64,000 nt of DNA, taken from assembly GCA_022821845.1 (NCBI GenBank), contig JAJECT010000005.1, positions 1-64,000 of the forward strand, given 5' to 3'. The notes beneath the pieces were generated by a model. The model did not search any database. It was not told where the DNA came from and saw only the letters and a program-made list of their open reading frames with translations. Made by a program: the position numbers and the translations under genes. The stretch comes from Rhodothermales bacterium (GTDB lineage: Bacteria; Bacteroidota; Rhodothermia; Rhodothermales; VXPQ01). The number at the start of each line of letters is the position of its first letter. The first letter of the stretch is position 1. This document shows positions 47,382-57,439 of the stretch, one piece after another.

Positions 47382-48803
47382 ATGGCGTCATCGGAAAAAG
47401 TTCAACCACCCGGCGCGCAGGCGAGGAAGATTGCTATTATTGGCGCGGGCGTGTCCGGCCTGGGGACGGCCTGGGCATTGCGCCAGCGCCCCGACCAATT
47501 CGATTTTCGCGTATTCGAAGCGCAGGGCGAGGTGGGCGGCAACGCCATTACGGTCGATATGCCCCAGAACGACGGCGGCTCGCTTCCGTTCGACATTTCT
47601 GTCACGGCGTGCATTCCTTCCGTATACCATAATATCCTGGCGTTTATGCAGGAGCACGGCGTCGAGCTGATCGACACCCGGTTCAGCTACAGCGTGGAGT
47701 ACCAGGGCGGTATTTACGCGCACGATTTCGATTCCGAAGTCAGCAGGCAGTTACGCCCGGAGATCAAAAAATTTCAAAAAATTCTGAGGCGATTGCAGTG
47801 GCTGGGGGGACTAAACCGCACCAGGTCCCGGTTTCTCAATTCGCTCAATCCGCTTAATTACGTAAGCATGGGGGCCATGCTGAACCTGGGCAGGTTTTCC
47901 GGGGACTTCCGGTACAAGGTGCTGAAGCCCATGTTCGTCAATTTCCTGATGGCCACGAACGTGTTCGACATGCCTGCGTCGCTTTTTTGCCGGTATCTGG
48001 AATTTTTCGACATAGAGCATGCGACCCCGATGCAAACATGGGATCAGGGTACGCGGCGCCTCTATGAGAAGATGACCGCCTCCTTTCGGGACAAAATATA
48101 CCTGAATCGACCGGTCAGAAAGGTGTATCGGCGGCGATCCGACGTACTCGTAGAGGATCGGGACGGAAAGACGGAGACGTTCGACGACGTTGTGTTCGCT
48201 TGCCCTGCGAATCAAACGCTGATGATCCTGGATAAGCCGACCCGGCTGGAGAATTACCTGCTGTCTTCGATACGGTACGAAAGCGAGTTGCACAACCATA
48301 CGGTCGTGCATTCGGACGCTTCGATTTTGCCGGACAACGAGACCAGGCCGCTGGCTACCCGGAGCAACTACATCAAGCAGTACGGCGTACGGCCCGACAA
48401 TTACGAAATTACCTACATCATGCACAACCAGCAGCCCTGGGCGCATGGTTCGGACAAGCCGTGCCTGGTTACCTATAACCCGATAAACCCTATCGACGAA
48501 GGAAAAATTATCGCAAAACGGTGGTTTCAGCATATCGTGCACGATGTGCGTCACGTGACGTTCCTGGCGCCGTTGTTTCGATTCGTTCAGGGCAAGCGGC
48601 GGACGTGGCATTGCGGCGCCCACACGCTGATCAATAGTCAGGAAACCTGCTTTGTGAGCGGCCTTGTTACGGCGAGGCAGATGGGAGCGGATTATCCGTT
48701 TCCGGATTCCGAAGCGAGGAAATGGTTTAATTTTTACGGACGGCTGATGTACGGCGGGCGCTTCAGGAAAGCGCGGCGAACCCGTACGCCGCGAAGCGCG
48801 TGA
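47382..48803 (+). CDS. FAD-dependent oxidoreductase (COG2907-like NAD/FAD-binding protein)
   Basis: 'KIAIIGAGVSGLGTAWALRQRPDQFDFRVFEAQGEVGGNAITVDM' Rossmann dinucleotide-binding motif; 'FVSGLVTARQMGADYPFPDS'. Confidence 0.88.
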   Translation: MASSEKVQPPGAQARKIAIIGAGVSGLGTAWALRQRPDQFDFRVFEAQGEVGGNAITVDMPQNDGGSLPFDISVTACIPSVYHNILAFMQEHGVELIDTRFSYSVEYQGGIYAHDFDSEVSRQLRPEIKKFQKILRRLQWLGGLNRTRSRFLNSLNPLNYVSMGAMLNLGRFSGDFRYKVLKPMFVNFLMATNVFDMPASLFCRYLEFFDIEHATPMQTWDQGTRRLYEKMTASFRDKIYLNRPVRKVYRRRSDVLVEDRDGKTETFDDVVFACPANQTLMILDKPTRLENYLLSSIRYESELHNHTVVHSDASILPDNETRPLATRSNYIKQYGVRPDNYEITYIMHNQQPWAHGSDKPCLVTYNPINPIDEGKIIAKRWFQHIVHDVRHVTFLAPLFRFVQGKRRTWHCGAHTLINSQETCFVSGLVTARQMGADYPFPDSEARKWFNFYGRLMYGGRFRKARRTRTPRSA

Positions 48804-48980
48804 ACCGTCTGTGCGCCGCGCTGCCAAAGCCCGCCTTCTCCAAAAACGCACAAAAATGCGTTTGCCCGGAACCTTTGCCCGCGCAGCGGCCTACCATTTG
48901 TTCGTTGCCGGGGATTTTGTAGCGCGCACCCCCATGCGCCCCGGCGTTGCCTCAACAAGCGTTACCCTTTTGCGCATTAT

Positions 48981-49206
48981 GCAGATGCCGACACAGATTC
49001 AAGTCCTTCTGGGCATTCCCAACAACCTCTACGTTTTCGATTTTGGCCGGTCTGGAACCGGCTCGGCCCCTTTCAGCGGAGACGAAACCGAAATTGAGAA
49101 AAACTGGGATATGGTACAGCAAAACGTTTCGATCAATGGTTCCAAGGGGTCCCTGTACAGACGGCCCAGAAACGTGCCGAACATAACGGTTATCCAGGAA
49201 GATTGA
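48981..49206 (+). CDS. Hypothetical protein (approximate start)
   Basis: Part of ORF 48811-49206; 'MQMPTQIQVLLGIPNNLYVFDFGRSGTGSAPFSGDETEIEKNWDMVQQNVSINGSKGSLYRRPRNVPNITVIQED'. Confidence 0.35.
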
Positions 49207-49706
49207 CCGACGCAGACGGTTTCCCGCGGCTGAATCTCCCGCCTTGTCCCTTGCATATCCGGCCGGGGGAGAACGAGGGTTCCCGATACGTTTTCGATCC
49301 CGTACGGCAAAAATTCGTCCGCCTCGTTCCGGAGGAATGGGTGCGCGTGCATTTTTTGCATTTTCTCGTCCGGGAGCGCGGCTATTCCCCGGCGCTGATC
49401 GCCGTGGAGATGCACTTCGAGTACCAGGGCATGTCCCGTCGAGCCGATCTGGTCGCGCACGACCGGGCGGGCGCGGCGGGCCTGATGGTGGAATGCAAGG
49501 CGACGCAGGTGCGCATAGGCCCTGCGGCGTTCGAGCAGGTTGCAAAGTATAACCGGGTCGTCGGGGCGCGTTATCTTGCCGTAACGAACGGGCTGCGTCA
49601 TTACTGCTGGCGGCGAGACCGTCCGGGCGAGTTTATGGACGACATCCCGTCTTTCGAGGAAATTTCTGCGCCCCCGTCTGCAAACGCAGGGCATTCGACG
49701 TCATGA
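49203..49706 (+). CDS. HSDR_N_2-like (type I restriction enzyme R N-terminal) domain protein
   Basis: 167 aa; 'VRKFVRLVPEEWVRVHFLHFLVRERGYSPALIAVEMHFEYQGMSRRADLVAHD...LMVECKA' nuclease-fold motif; stop overlaps cysQ start. Confidence 0.85.
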   Translation: MTDADGFPRLNLPPCPLHIRPGENEGSRYVFDPVRQKFVRLVPEEWVRVHFLHFLVRERGYSPALIAVEMHFEYQGMSRRADLVAHDRAGAAGLMVECKATQVRIGPAAFEQVAKYNRVVGARYLAVTNGLRHYCWRRDRPGEFMDDIPSFEEISAPPSANAGHSTS

Positions 49707-50686
49707 AATACCAGAGGGAATTCGACGTAGCCATCCATGCGGTTCGGAGGGCGGCGCGCGTCTGCGCGTCCGTTCAGAAAACGCTGGGTTCGTCTGCGCT
49801 CAGAAAAGAAGATCGCTCGCCGGTTACGGTAGCGGATTTCGGGAGTCAGGCCGTGGTTTGCCATGCATTGCAGGAAGCGTTTCCAGAGGATCCCGTGATT
49901 GGGGAAGAAGATTCCGCCGCGCTGCGCCTTCCGGAAAACGAAAGCGTGCTCGACAAGGTAACCGAAGCGGCAGGGCAGGCGCTGCCCGCCGCCACGCCCG
50001 CCTCGGTATGCGCCTGGATCGATCGGGGCAATGCGGTTGGCTATTCCGACCGGTTCTGGACCCTGGACCCGATCGACGGCACGAAGGGCTTTTTGCGGGG
50101 CGATCAGTACGTCGTGGCGCTGGCGTTGATTGTGGAAGGGGAGCTCGCCGTAGCAGCGATGGCGTGTCCGAATTTGCCGCGCGACATGCGGGGCGGGCCC
50201 GAGCAAGGGGTCTTGTTTGCGGCCCGGCGGGGAGGCGGGGCGTTTCAGGCGCCGCTTGCCGACGCCGCGCCCGCCGCCTTGCAGCCTGTGCGCGTACGGA
50301 CCGTGGCCACCGGCGCGCAAGCCCGCCTTTGCGAGCCGTTCGAATCGCAGCACGGGTCGCGGCGGGACGTGGCCGCCATCGCCGACCGCCTGGGCGTCGA
50401 AGCCCCTTCGCTTCGCATGGACAGTCAGGCGAAATACGGCGTACTGGCGCGGGGCGAAGCGGATATCTATCTCCGCCTGACATCCCGGTCGGGGTATATC
50501 GAGAATATCTGGGATCATGCGGCGGGCGCGCTGGTCGTGGAGGAGGCGGGCGGCACGGTTACGGACGCGGCGGGGCGCCCGCTCGATTTCCGGCGCGGGG
50601 CGCGCCTGGACCGCAACGCGGGCATTGTCGCCACGAACGGATTGCTGCACGACGCTGTGCTGAACGCGCTGGCCGCCGCAGAATAG
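49703..50686 (+). CDS. cysQ: 3'(2'),5'-bisphosphate nucleotidase
   Basis: 327 aa; 'PVTVADFGSQAVV', 'EEDSAAL', 'WTLDPIDGTKGFLRGDQYVVALAL', 'WDHAAGALVVEEAGG'. Confidence 0.94.
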   Translation: MKYQREFDVAIHAVRRAARVCASVQKTLGSSALRKEDRSPVTVADFGSQAVVCHALQEAFPEDPVIGEEDSAALRLPENESVLDKVTEAAGQALPAATPASVCAWIDRGNAVGYSDRFWTLDPIDGTKGFLRGDQYVVALALIVEGELAVAAMACPNLPRDMRGGPEQGVLFAARRGGGAFQAPLADAAPAALQPVRVRTVATGAQARLCEPFESQHGSRRDVAAIADRLGVEAPSLRMDSQAKYGVLARGEADIYLRLTSRSGYIENIWDHAAGALVVEEAGGTVTDAAGRPLDFRRGARLDRNAGIVATNGLLHDAVLNALAAAE

Positions 50687-50699
50687 CCGCGCGGGTCCG

Positions 50700-50722
50700 C
50701 TGATCAAAACCGCTTCGCTCAG
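50700..50722. repeat. Fragment matching the TIR of the 58388-58641 element
   Basis: ctgatcaaaaccgcttcgctcag, 22/23 identical to the reverse complement of 58612-58634; overlaps the 3' end of the DtxR-family gene. Confidence 0.7.
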
Positions 50723-51384
50723 GCGTTTTCGGCCAGCACTTCTACGAAAATGTGGTTGGCGATGCGGTACCCGAGCATGTGCTCCCGTTCTCCCACCCGG
50801 ATTTTCAGCGGCCCCTCGAACGGTTCTTTCCCGACGACTTCCAGCGTGGCGCCGGGCAACAGGCCCAGGCTTTCGAGGTGATTCAGCAAGGCGGGGTCTT
50901 CGTCGGACACGCGTTCTATCGCCACATGCAGGCCGGCTTCTACGGCGGCGAGGGGATTGGTGTTGTGCTCGGCGATTTCGCCTTCCCGCGTGGGAATGGG
51001 GTCCCCGTGCGGGTCGTGGGTCGGGTGGCCCAGCATTTCGTCGATTTTTTGCTCGAATTCTTCGGAAATATGATGTTCGAGCAACTCCGCCTCTTCGTGC
51101 ACCTTGTCCCAGGGATAGCCCATGACGTTGCGCAGATAAAGTTCGAGCAAGCGATGATGCCGGATGATTTCCAGCGCCACCTTGTTGCCCGTATCCGTCA
51201 GGCGGACGCCCTGGTAGGGTTCGTATTCCGTCAGGCCCATTTGCGCCAGCCTTTTGGCCATGTTCGTGACCGATGCGGCGGAAACGTTCAGGGCCCGGGC
51301 AATATCGCTCGTGGACGCGGTTTCTCCGCGTTGGCGGATCCGGTAGATGGTCTTGATGTAATCTTCGACGGCCTGGCTGAGCAT
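50719..51384 (-). CDS. DtxR/MntR-family metal-dependent transcriptional regulator
   Basis: From ATG 51384; 'MLSQAVEDYIKTIYRIRQRGETASTSDIARALNVSAASVTNMAKRLAQMGLTEYEPYQGVRLT', C-terminal FeoA-like domain. Confidence 0.94.
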   Translation of the reverse strand: MLSQAVEDYIKTIYRIRQRGETASTSDIARALNVSAASVTNMAKRLAQMGLTEYEPYQGVRLTDTGNKVALEIIRHHRLLELYLRNVMGYPWDKVHEEAELLEHHISEEFEQKIDEMLGHPTHDPHGDPIPTREGEIAEHNTNPLAAVEAGLHVAIERVSDEDPALLNHLESLGLLPGATLEVVGKEPFEGPLKIRVGEREHMLGYRIANHIFVEVLAENA

Positions 51385-51555
51385 GTGCGGCGCAGGAAGA
51401 AAAAAGCAAAGGAAAAGGTGTGTGCAGAACCCCGGATTCCGGCATATGATCCGCTCGCAAGGCCCTTTGCAGAAACCCCTTTGCATAGCCGTCGTTGATT
51501 AGGCCGCTTGCGCGCTGCGTTTTATTCCTTAAGTTTTGTTTCCGTTTTGATCTTG

Positions 51556-51626
51556 TGCCCGGTCGTCTAATGGCAGGACAGCGGCCTTTGGAGCCGTATG
51601 TGGAGGTTCGAATCCTCCCCGGGCAA
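51556..51626 (+). tRNA. tRNA-Gln (anticodon TTG)
   Basis: TGCCCGGTCGTCTAATGGCAGGACAGCGGCCTTTGGAGCCGTATGTGGAGGTTCGAATCCTCCCCGGGCAA; U1-A72 acceptor pair, anticodon loop CTTTGGA. Confidence 0.93.
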
Positions 51627-51674
51627 CATGTGCAGGCCCTGCAAGAAAAGCCCGGTTGAAGCAATTCCTTACCC

Positions 51675-52625
51675 ATGAACATACCTGTCGTCCGAGACAT
51701 TCCTATTTCCATTTTCGCCGGCCGCTCGAATTTGCCGCTGGCGGAGAAAATCGCCGCTTCGTACGGAAAGCAGCTTGGCCGCCTGGCTATCCGGGATTTT
51801 GCGGACGGGGAGATTTACGTGCGCTACGGCGAATCCATCCGCGGCACGGACCTCTTTATTATCCAGAGCACCCAGCCCCGGGCGGACCACTGGATCGAGT
51901 TGCTTTTGCTGATCGACGCGGCCAAGCGGGCCTCTGCGGAACGGATCACGGCGGTCATGCCGTATTTCGGCTATGCCCGGCAGGACCGGAAGGACCAGCC
52001 CCGCGTGTCCATCGCCGCGAAGCTGATGGCGGACATGCTGGCGACGGCGGGCGTGCACCGCATTCTTACGATGGATTTGCACGCGCCGCAAATTCAAGGC
52101 TTTTTCGATGTGCCGGTGGATCATTTGTACGGGTCCGGGGTTCTAACCAGCTACCTCAGGGAACTGCAACTCGACAACCTGGTCGTGGTCGCTCCCGACG
52201 TAGGCGCAATCAAGGTGGCGCGGGCGCATGCGAGGCGATTGGGGGCGGACCTTGCCGTGATCGACAAGCGTCGTCCCCGGCAGAACGAAGCCGAAGTGAT
52301 GAACATTATCGGCGAAGTCGAGGGGCGCAACGTGATCCTGGTCGATGACATGTGCGATACGGCGGGCACCCTGACCAACGCGGCCAGCGCGTTGCGCAAG
52401 GCGGGGAGCAAGCAGATTATTGCCGCCTGTACGCATGCGTTGTTGTCGGAACCCGCATACGAGCGGATAGAAAATTCGGAAATAGCGAAGATGGTCGTTA
52501 CGGATACGATCCCCTTGAAGCGTCCTTCGGAACGCATCGACGTGGTCAGCGTCGCCGAGCTCTTTTCGGACGCGATTCGCCGCATTTACATGGAAGATTC
52601 CATTTCGACGCTGTTCGCCGAGTAG
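51675..52625 (+). CDS. prs: Ribose-phosphate pyrophosphokinase
   Basis: 316 aa; 'FADGEIYVRYGESIRGTDLFIIQST', 'YFGYARQDRKDQPRVSIAAKLMADML', 'VILVDDMCDTAGTLTNAA'. Confidence 0.97.
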   Translation: MNIPVVRDIPISIFAGRSNLPLAEKIAASYGKQLGRLAIRDFADGEIYVRYGESIRGTDLFIIQSTQPRADHWIELLLLIDAAKRASAERITAVMPYFGYARQDRKDQPRVSIAAKLMADMLATAGVHRILTMDLHAPQIQGFFDVPVDHLYGSGVLTSYLRELQLDNLVVVAPDVGAIKVARAHARRLGADLAVIDKRRPRQNEAEVMNIIGEVEGRNVILVDDMCDTAGTLTNAASALRKAGSKQIIAACTHALLSEPAYERIENSEIAKMVVTDTIPLKRPSERIDVVSVAELFSDAIRRIYMEDSISTLFAE

Positions 52626-52674
52626 GCGGGCGGCTTTTTTCCTTTATTCCACGATTCACCGTATCCCGCAGATC

Positions 52675-53307
52675 ATGGATACCCTTACGTTCGACGTCCA
52701 GAAGCGCGCCGCGGGCAAGTCGGCGGCGCGCGCCATTCGCCGCGCAGGCAATGTGCCGTGCGTTTTGTATGGACAGCACATAGAGCCGGTGTCTTTCCAA
52801 CTGGCCGAAGAGCATTTGAAAAGCCTTGTTTATACGGCCGAGACGCACGTTGTGGAAGTGCGGGTGGACGGAGAAGCCTTTCGCTGCATTCTGAAAGACG
52901 CCGTGTTGCATCCGGTTACGGATCGGCCCATGCACGCCGATTTCGTGGCGCTCAAGACGGGCGAAATGGTGACGATCACGGTTCCCGTTCATTTGGAAGG
53001 CACGCCCGTCGGACAGCGCGAAGGCGGCACGGTGCAGGCCATCCTGTACGAACTGGAAGTGCGTTGCCTGCCCCGGAATATTCCTTCGCGCATCGAGGTG
53101 GACATCTCGGAGATGGCCATAGGGGACACCATCCATATCGGCGATCTGGACCAGGAAGACCTTACGTTCCTTGGACGGCCCGAGCAAACCGTCGTGACGG
53201 TGGTGCAGCCGCGCGTCGTCGAAGAGGAGGAGGAAGAGGCGGTCGAAGAAGGAGAGGCCGACGAAGCGACCGATTCCGAAGCGGAGGACGCCGAGGGCGA
53301 TGCCTGA
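52675..53307 (+). CDS. rplY: 50S ribosomal protein L25/CTC
   Basis: 210 aa; 'AGKSAARAIRRAGNVPCVLYGQHIEPVSF', acidic C-terminal tail. Confidence 0.94.
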   Translation: MDTLTFDVQKRAAGKSAARAIRRAGNVPCVLYGQHIEPVSFQLAEEHLKSLVYTAETHVVEVRVDGEAFRCILKDAVLHPVTDRPMHADFVALKTGEMVTITVPVHLEGTPVGQREGGTVQAILYELEVRCLPRNIPSRIEVDISEMAIGDTIHIGDLDQEDLTFLGRPEQTVVTVVQPRVVEEEEEEAVEEGEADEATDSEAEDAEGDA

Positions 53308-53322
53308 CCGTCGTAGCCAGCC

Positions 53323-53907
53323 ATGTCGAAATCGAAGCGCCTCATCGTCGGGCTGGGGAATCCGGGCCCGGAATACGAAGCGACGCGGCACAACATCGGG
53401 TTCGAGGCGGCCGACGCAGTGGCGGCGCGCGCGCGCGCAACGTTCGAGCGCGGGCGCGGAAACGTTTTGCTGGGGTGGGGACGCATGCGCAGCTACCCCG
53501 TCGGGGTCGCCAAGCCGTTGACGTTCATGAACCGCAGCGGCAAAGCCATTAGCACGTTGCTTGGCGTCTGGCGCATGGAGCCCCTACAACTTCTCGTGAT
53601 CGTGGACGATATCAACTTGCCGCCGGGTCGATTGCGCCTGCGGCCTTCCGGAAGCGCTGGCGGGCACAATGGTTTGCAGGATATCGCGGATCGCCTTGGC
53701 CACCCGAATTTTCCGCGCCTTCGCATCGGCGTGGGCGATGATTTCGCCCGGGGCGGTCAAGCGCGGCATGTCCTGTCTCCGTTTTCTTCCGAGGAGCGCC
53801 TGGTGATGGACGAGGCGGTGATTCGGGCCCGCGACGCGGTCGAGACGTTCGTGTGCGAGGGCATTTCCGTTGCTATGAATCGATTCAACAAAGACGTAAC
53901 CCAATGA
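53323..53907 (+). CDS. pth: Peptidyl-tRNA hydrolase
   Basis: 194 aa; '[25 protein letters not shown]', '[14 protein letters not shown]', '[12 protein letters not shown]'. Confidence 0.96.
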   Translation: MSKSKRLIVGLGNPGPEYEATRHNIGFEAADAVAARARATFERGRGNVLLGWGRMRSYPVGVAKPLTFMNRSGKAISTLLGVWRMEPLQLLVIVDDINLPPGRLRLRPSGSAGGHNGLQDIADRLGHPNFPRLRIGVGDDFARGGQARHVLSPFSSEERLVMDEAVIRARDAVETFVCEGISVAMNRFNKDVTQ

Positions 53908-55979
53908 ATGTCGAAACGATGATTTTGCTCGTGCTGGCCTCTGGCCTCCTGGCGCTGGCCTATGCTTTGGCGCGGGCGCGCTGGATTGCCCGCCAGAGCG
54001 CGGGTACGGAGAAGATGGTCGAGATTGCGGGCTACATTTCGGACGGCGCCCGGGCGTTTTTGCGTCGGGAATATCGCGTGCTGGCGGCGTTCGTCGCGCT
54101 TGTGGCCGTTTTTCTGGCGCTGGTCAACAGGTCGGCGGATACGTCCTGGCTTATCGCCGTGTCGTTCGCGGCGGGCGCGCTGGCCTCCGGGTTGGCGGGT
54201 TTTATCGGGATGACCGTGGCGACGCGGGCCAACGTGCGCACGGCCAATGCGGCGCGGACCGGATTGGCGCCGGCGCTGAACGTAGCGTTTTCGGGCGGGC
54301 TGGTCATGGGCCTGAGCGTGGTGGGCCTGGGCGTGCTGGGGCTGGGCGGGCTTTTTCTTGCATACCACGCCGCCGGGTGGGAAGCCGCCCGGATCATTCA
54401 CGTGATCGCCGGATTCTCGCTGGGCGCGTCGTCCATCGCCTTGTTCGCGCGCGTGGGCGGCGGCATTTATACGAAGGCCGCCGACGTGGGCGCCGACCTT
54501 GCGGGCAAGGTGTACGAGGGCATTCCCGAGGACGACCCGCGCAATCCCGCCACGATCGCGGACAACGTAGGGGACAATGTGGGGGACGTGGCCGGCATGG
54601 GGGCCGATCTGTTCGAATCGTTCGTGGGTTCCATTATTAGCGCGATGGTGCTGGGCGCGGTGTTCGCCGACGCGCTCGTCGCCGCCGGGACGGGCGGGCT
54701 GAACGCCGTTACGCTGCCGCTGGTCCTTGCGGGCGTCGGCGTGCTCGTTTCCGTGCTGGGTTCGATGGCGGTGAGGGTGCGGGAAGGCGGAAATCCGCAG
54801 AAATCGCTGAACATAGGCCAATTCGGGGCGTCGGGCCTTATGGCCGCGCTGGCGTATTTCGTTATTCGGTGGATGTTGCCGGCCCGGTGGGAGGCGGCGG
54901 GCGTGGAATACACTTCGCTGGGCGTGTTTATCGCGGTGGCGATCGGATTGCTGGCGGGCGTCTCGATCGGCCTGGTTACGGAGTATTACACCTCTACGCA
55001 AAGCCGCCCGGCGCACGGCATCGCGCATCAGAGCGTGACCGGCTCCGCCACGAATATCATCGCCGGACTCGGGGTGGGCATGTTTTCGACCGGCCTTCCG
55101 GCGGTCATTCTGGCCCTGGCGATTCTGGGGGCCTATCATTTCGCCGGATTGTACGGCCTGGCCATTGCGGCGGTGGGCATGTTGTCGGTTACGGGCATTC
55201 AGCTGGCGGTCGACGCCTACGGGCCGATTTCGGACAATGCGGGCGGGATCGCGGAAATGTCCGGCCTGCCGGAAGAGGTTCGCGCGCGCACCGACAAACT
55301 CGACGCCGTAGGGAATACGACCGCCGCCATCGGGAAGGGCTTCGCCATCGGGTCCGCCGCCCTGACGGCGCTGGCGCTTTTCGCGGCGTTCAAGCAGCAG
55401 GCGCAAGTGCCCAGCATCGACGTGTCCGATCCGCGCATCCTGTCCGGGCTGTTGCTTGGGGCCATGTTGCCGTATGTGTTCAGCGCCATGGCCATGGGCG
55501 CCGTGGGGCGGGCGGCCGGAGACATGATTCTGGAGGTGGGGCGGCAGTTCCGGGAAATCTCCGGATTGCGCGAAGGCGAGGCGCAGGCCGATCATACGCG
55601 CTGCGTGGATATTTCCACCAAGGCGGCGATTCGCGAAATGGTGGCGCCGGGCCTGTTGGCCATCGCGGCGCCGGTCGCCGTCGGATTCATCGACAAGAGC
55701 ATGCTGGGCGGGCTTTTGGCGGGCGTACTGGTTTCGGGCGTGTTGTTCGCTATTTTCCAGGCCAACGCCGGGGGCGCGTGGGACAACGCCAAGAAACTGA
55801 TCGAAGGGAACATTTCGATAGACGGAACCATGTACGGAAAGGGCAGCGACGCGCACAAGGCGTCGGTGGTGGGCGATACCGTCGGCGATCCGCTGAAGGA
55901 CACGAGCGGCCCCAGCTTGAATATTTTGATTAAATTGATTGCGGTGGTGGCGCTGGTTATTGCGCCGCTTATCGCGTAA
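53904..55979 (+). CDS. hppA: Membrane-bound ion-translocating pyrophosphatase (K+-dependent type by GNTTAA motif)
   Basis: From ATG 53904 (ATGA overlap with pth); '[55 protein letters not shown]', '[24 protein letters not shown]'. Confidence 0.96.
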   Translation: MNVETMILLVLASGLLALAYALARARWIARQSAGTEKMVEIAGYISDGARAFLRREYRVLAAFVALVAVFLALVNRSADTSWLIAVSFAAGALASGLAGFIGMTVATRANVRTANAARTGLAPALNVAFSGGLVMGLSVVGLGVLGLGGLFLAYHAAGWEAARIIHVIAGFSLGASSIALFARVGGGIYTKAADVGADLAGKVYEGIPEDDPRNPATIADNVGDNVGDVAGMGADLFESFVGSIISAMVLGAVFADALVAAGTGGLNAVTLPLVLAGVGVLVSVLGSMAVRVREGGNPQKSLNIGQFGASGLMAALAYFVIRWMLPARWEAAGVEYTSLGVFIAVAIGLLAGVSIGLVTEYYTSTQSRPAHGIAHQSVTGSATNIIAGLGVGMFSTGLPAVILALAILGAYHFAGLYGLAIAAVGMLSVTGIQLAVDAYGPISDNAGGIAEMSGLPEEVRARTDKLDAVGNTTAAIGKGFAIGSAALTALALFAAFKQQAQVPSIDVSDPRILSGLLLGAMLPYVFSAMAMGAVGRAAGDMILEVGRQFREISGLREGEAQADHTRCVDISTKAAIREMVAPGLLAIAAPVAVGFIDKSMLGGLLAGVLVSGVLFAIFQANAGGAWDNAKKLIEGNISIDGTMYGKGSDAHKASVVGDTVGDPLKDTSGPSLNILIKLIAVVALVIAPLIA

Positions 55980-56024
55980 TATGCACTTGCGCCTTCCCGT
56001 CTTTCCAACCATCGTAAAGCGAAT

Positions 56025-57335
56025 ATGGCCAGGGTTGAAATCACGATGCCCCAAATGGGCGAGAGCATCACCGAGGGCACGGTGGTCGAGTGGCACAAGA
56101 AGCCCGGAGAATCCATTGAGCAGGACGAAACGCTGCTTGAAATAGGCACCGACAAGGTGGACACCGACGTGCCGTCCCCCGCCGGGGGCGTCGTGGTCGA
56201 AATTCTGGTGGAAGAGGGCGAAACGGTGGATGTGGGCACGTTGCTCGCCGTGATCGCGGACCAGGACGAGGAGGCGGCGGTTCCTGCGCCCGAACCTGCG
56301 CGCGAAGCGCCGCAGCCGCCTGAGCCGACGGCGTCCGAGCCGCCGCCTTCGCTCCCGGAGCCGCCCCCTGCTCGCATCACCGAAGAGGCTGCGTTCGCGC
56401 CGGCGGAGGCCGCCGCGCCGAAGCAGGCCGCGAGCGAGTCGTTCTTTTCCCCGCTCGTGCGCTCCATCGCCGAGCAGGAAGGCGTAAGCGACGCGGAACT
56501 CGCATCCATTGCGGGATCCGGCAGGGAAGGCCGGGTCACGAAGAAGGATGTGCTGGAATATGTGGCCGCCCGCCCTGCGGAGGGGGCCGGATTTCCGGAG
56601 CCGCAAGCTGTGGAGTCTGCCGAAGGCCCCGAAACGCGGGTCGTCAAAATGGATCGCACCCGGCAGATCATTGCGGAGCACATGGTGCGCTCGAAGGCGA
56701 CGTCGCCCCATGTTACGTCCTTTGCGGAAGTGGACATGACGAACCTGGTTTCCTTCATTCAGCGGGAGAAAGAGGCGTTCCTGAAGCGAGAGGGGGCCAA
56801 ATTGACCTATACCCCGTTTTTCGTGCACGCCGCCATCGAAGCGCTCCGCGAGCATCCGGTCCTGAATGCGTCCGTAAGCGGAGACGAGATCGTGTTGCGG
56901 GACGATTTTCATATCAATATCGCCGTGGCGGTGGGCAAGACGGGACTGGTGGCGCCGGTTATTCGCAATGCGGGGCGGCAGTCGTTCGCCGACCTGGCGC
57001 GGTCTGTGGCGGACGTGGCGGAGCGGGCGCGCAACAAGCGGCTGCATCCCGACGATCTGCAGGGAGGCACCTTCACGATCACGAATATCGGTCCCATCGG
57101 GGGGCTCAAGGGAACGCCCATCATCAATCAGCCGCAGGTCGCTATCCTTGCCGTCGGGCGCATTCAGAAGCGTCCCGTGGTGATCGAGGACCCCAACCTC
57201 GGCGACGTGATTGCGGTGCGGAGCATGGCCTGGCTGTCCCTTTCCTACGATCACCGCATTATCGACGGGGCTATGGGATCGTCGTTTTTGACCCGATTCG
57301 TTGGTATCGTGGAATCCATGGGCGTCGGCCCCTGA
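56025..57335 (+). CDS. 2-oxoacid dehydrogenase E2 component (dihydrolipoamide acyltransferase)
   Basis: 436 aa; lipoyl '[24 protein letters not shown]', E3-binding '[14 protein letters not shown]', catalytic '[17 protein letters not shown]'. Confidence 0.95.
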   Translation: MARVEITMPQMGESITEGTVVEWHKKPGESIEQDETLLEIGTDKVDTDVPSPAGGVVVEILVEEGETVDVGTLLAVIADQDEEAAVPAPEPAREAPQPPEPTASEPPPSLPEPPPARITEEAAFAPAEAAAPKQAASESFFSPLVRSIAEQEGVSDAELASIAGSGREGRVTKKDVLEYVAARPAEGAGFPEPQAVESAEGPETRVVKMDRTRQIIAEHMVRSKATSPHVTSFAEVDMTNLVSFIQREKEAFLKREGAKLTYTPFFVHAAIEALREHPVLNASVSGDEIVLRDDFHINIAVAVGKTGLVAPVIRNAGRQSFADLARSVADVAERARNKRLHPDDLQGGTFTITNIGPIGGLKGTPIINQPQVAILAVGRIQKRPVVIEDPNLGDVIAVRSMAWLSLSYDHRIIDGAMGSSFLTRFVGIVESMGVGP

Positions 57336-57439
57336 TCGTATTCGCAATTTCATAATTCCGTTATTGTATTTTATCTGTCTGGTGACTATTCTGTGGCGTA
57401 TCGCAGCGTATTTCACAGGATATTTCGTCATGGGCAATA

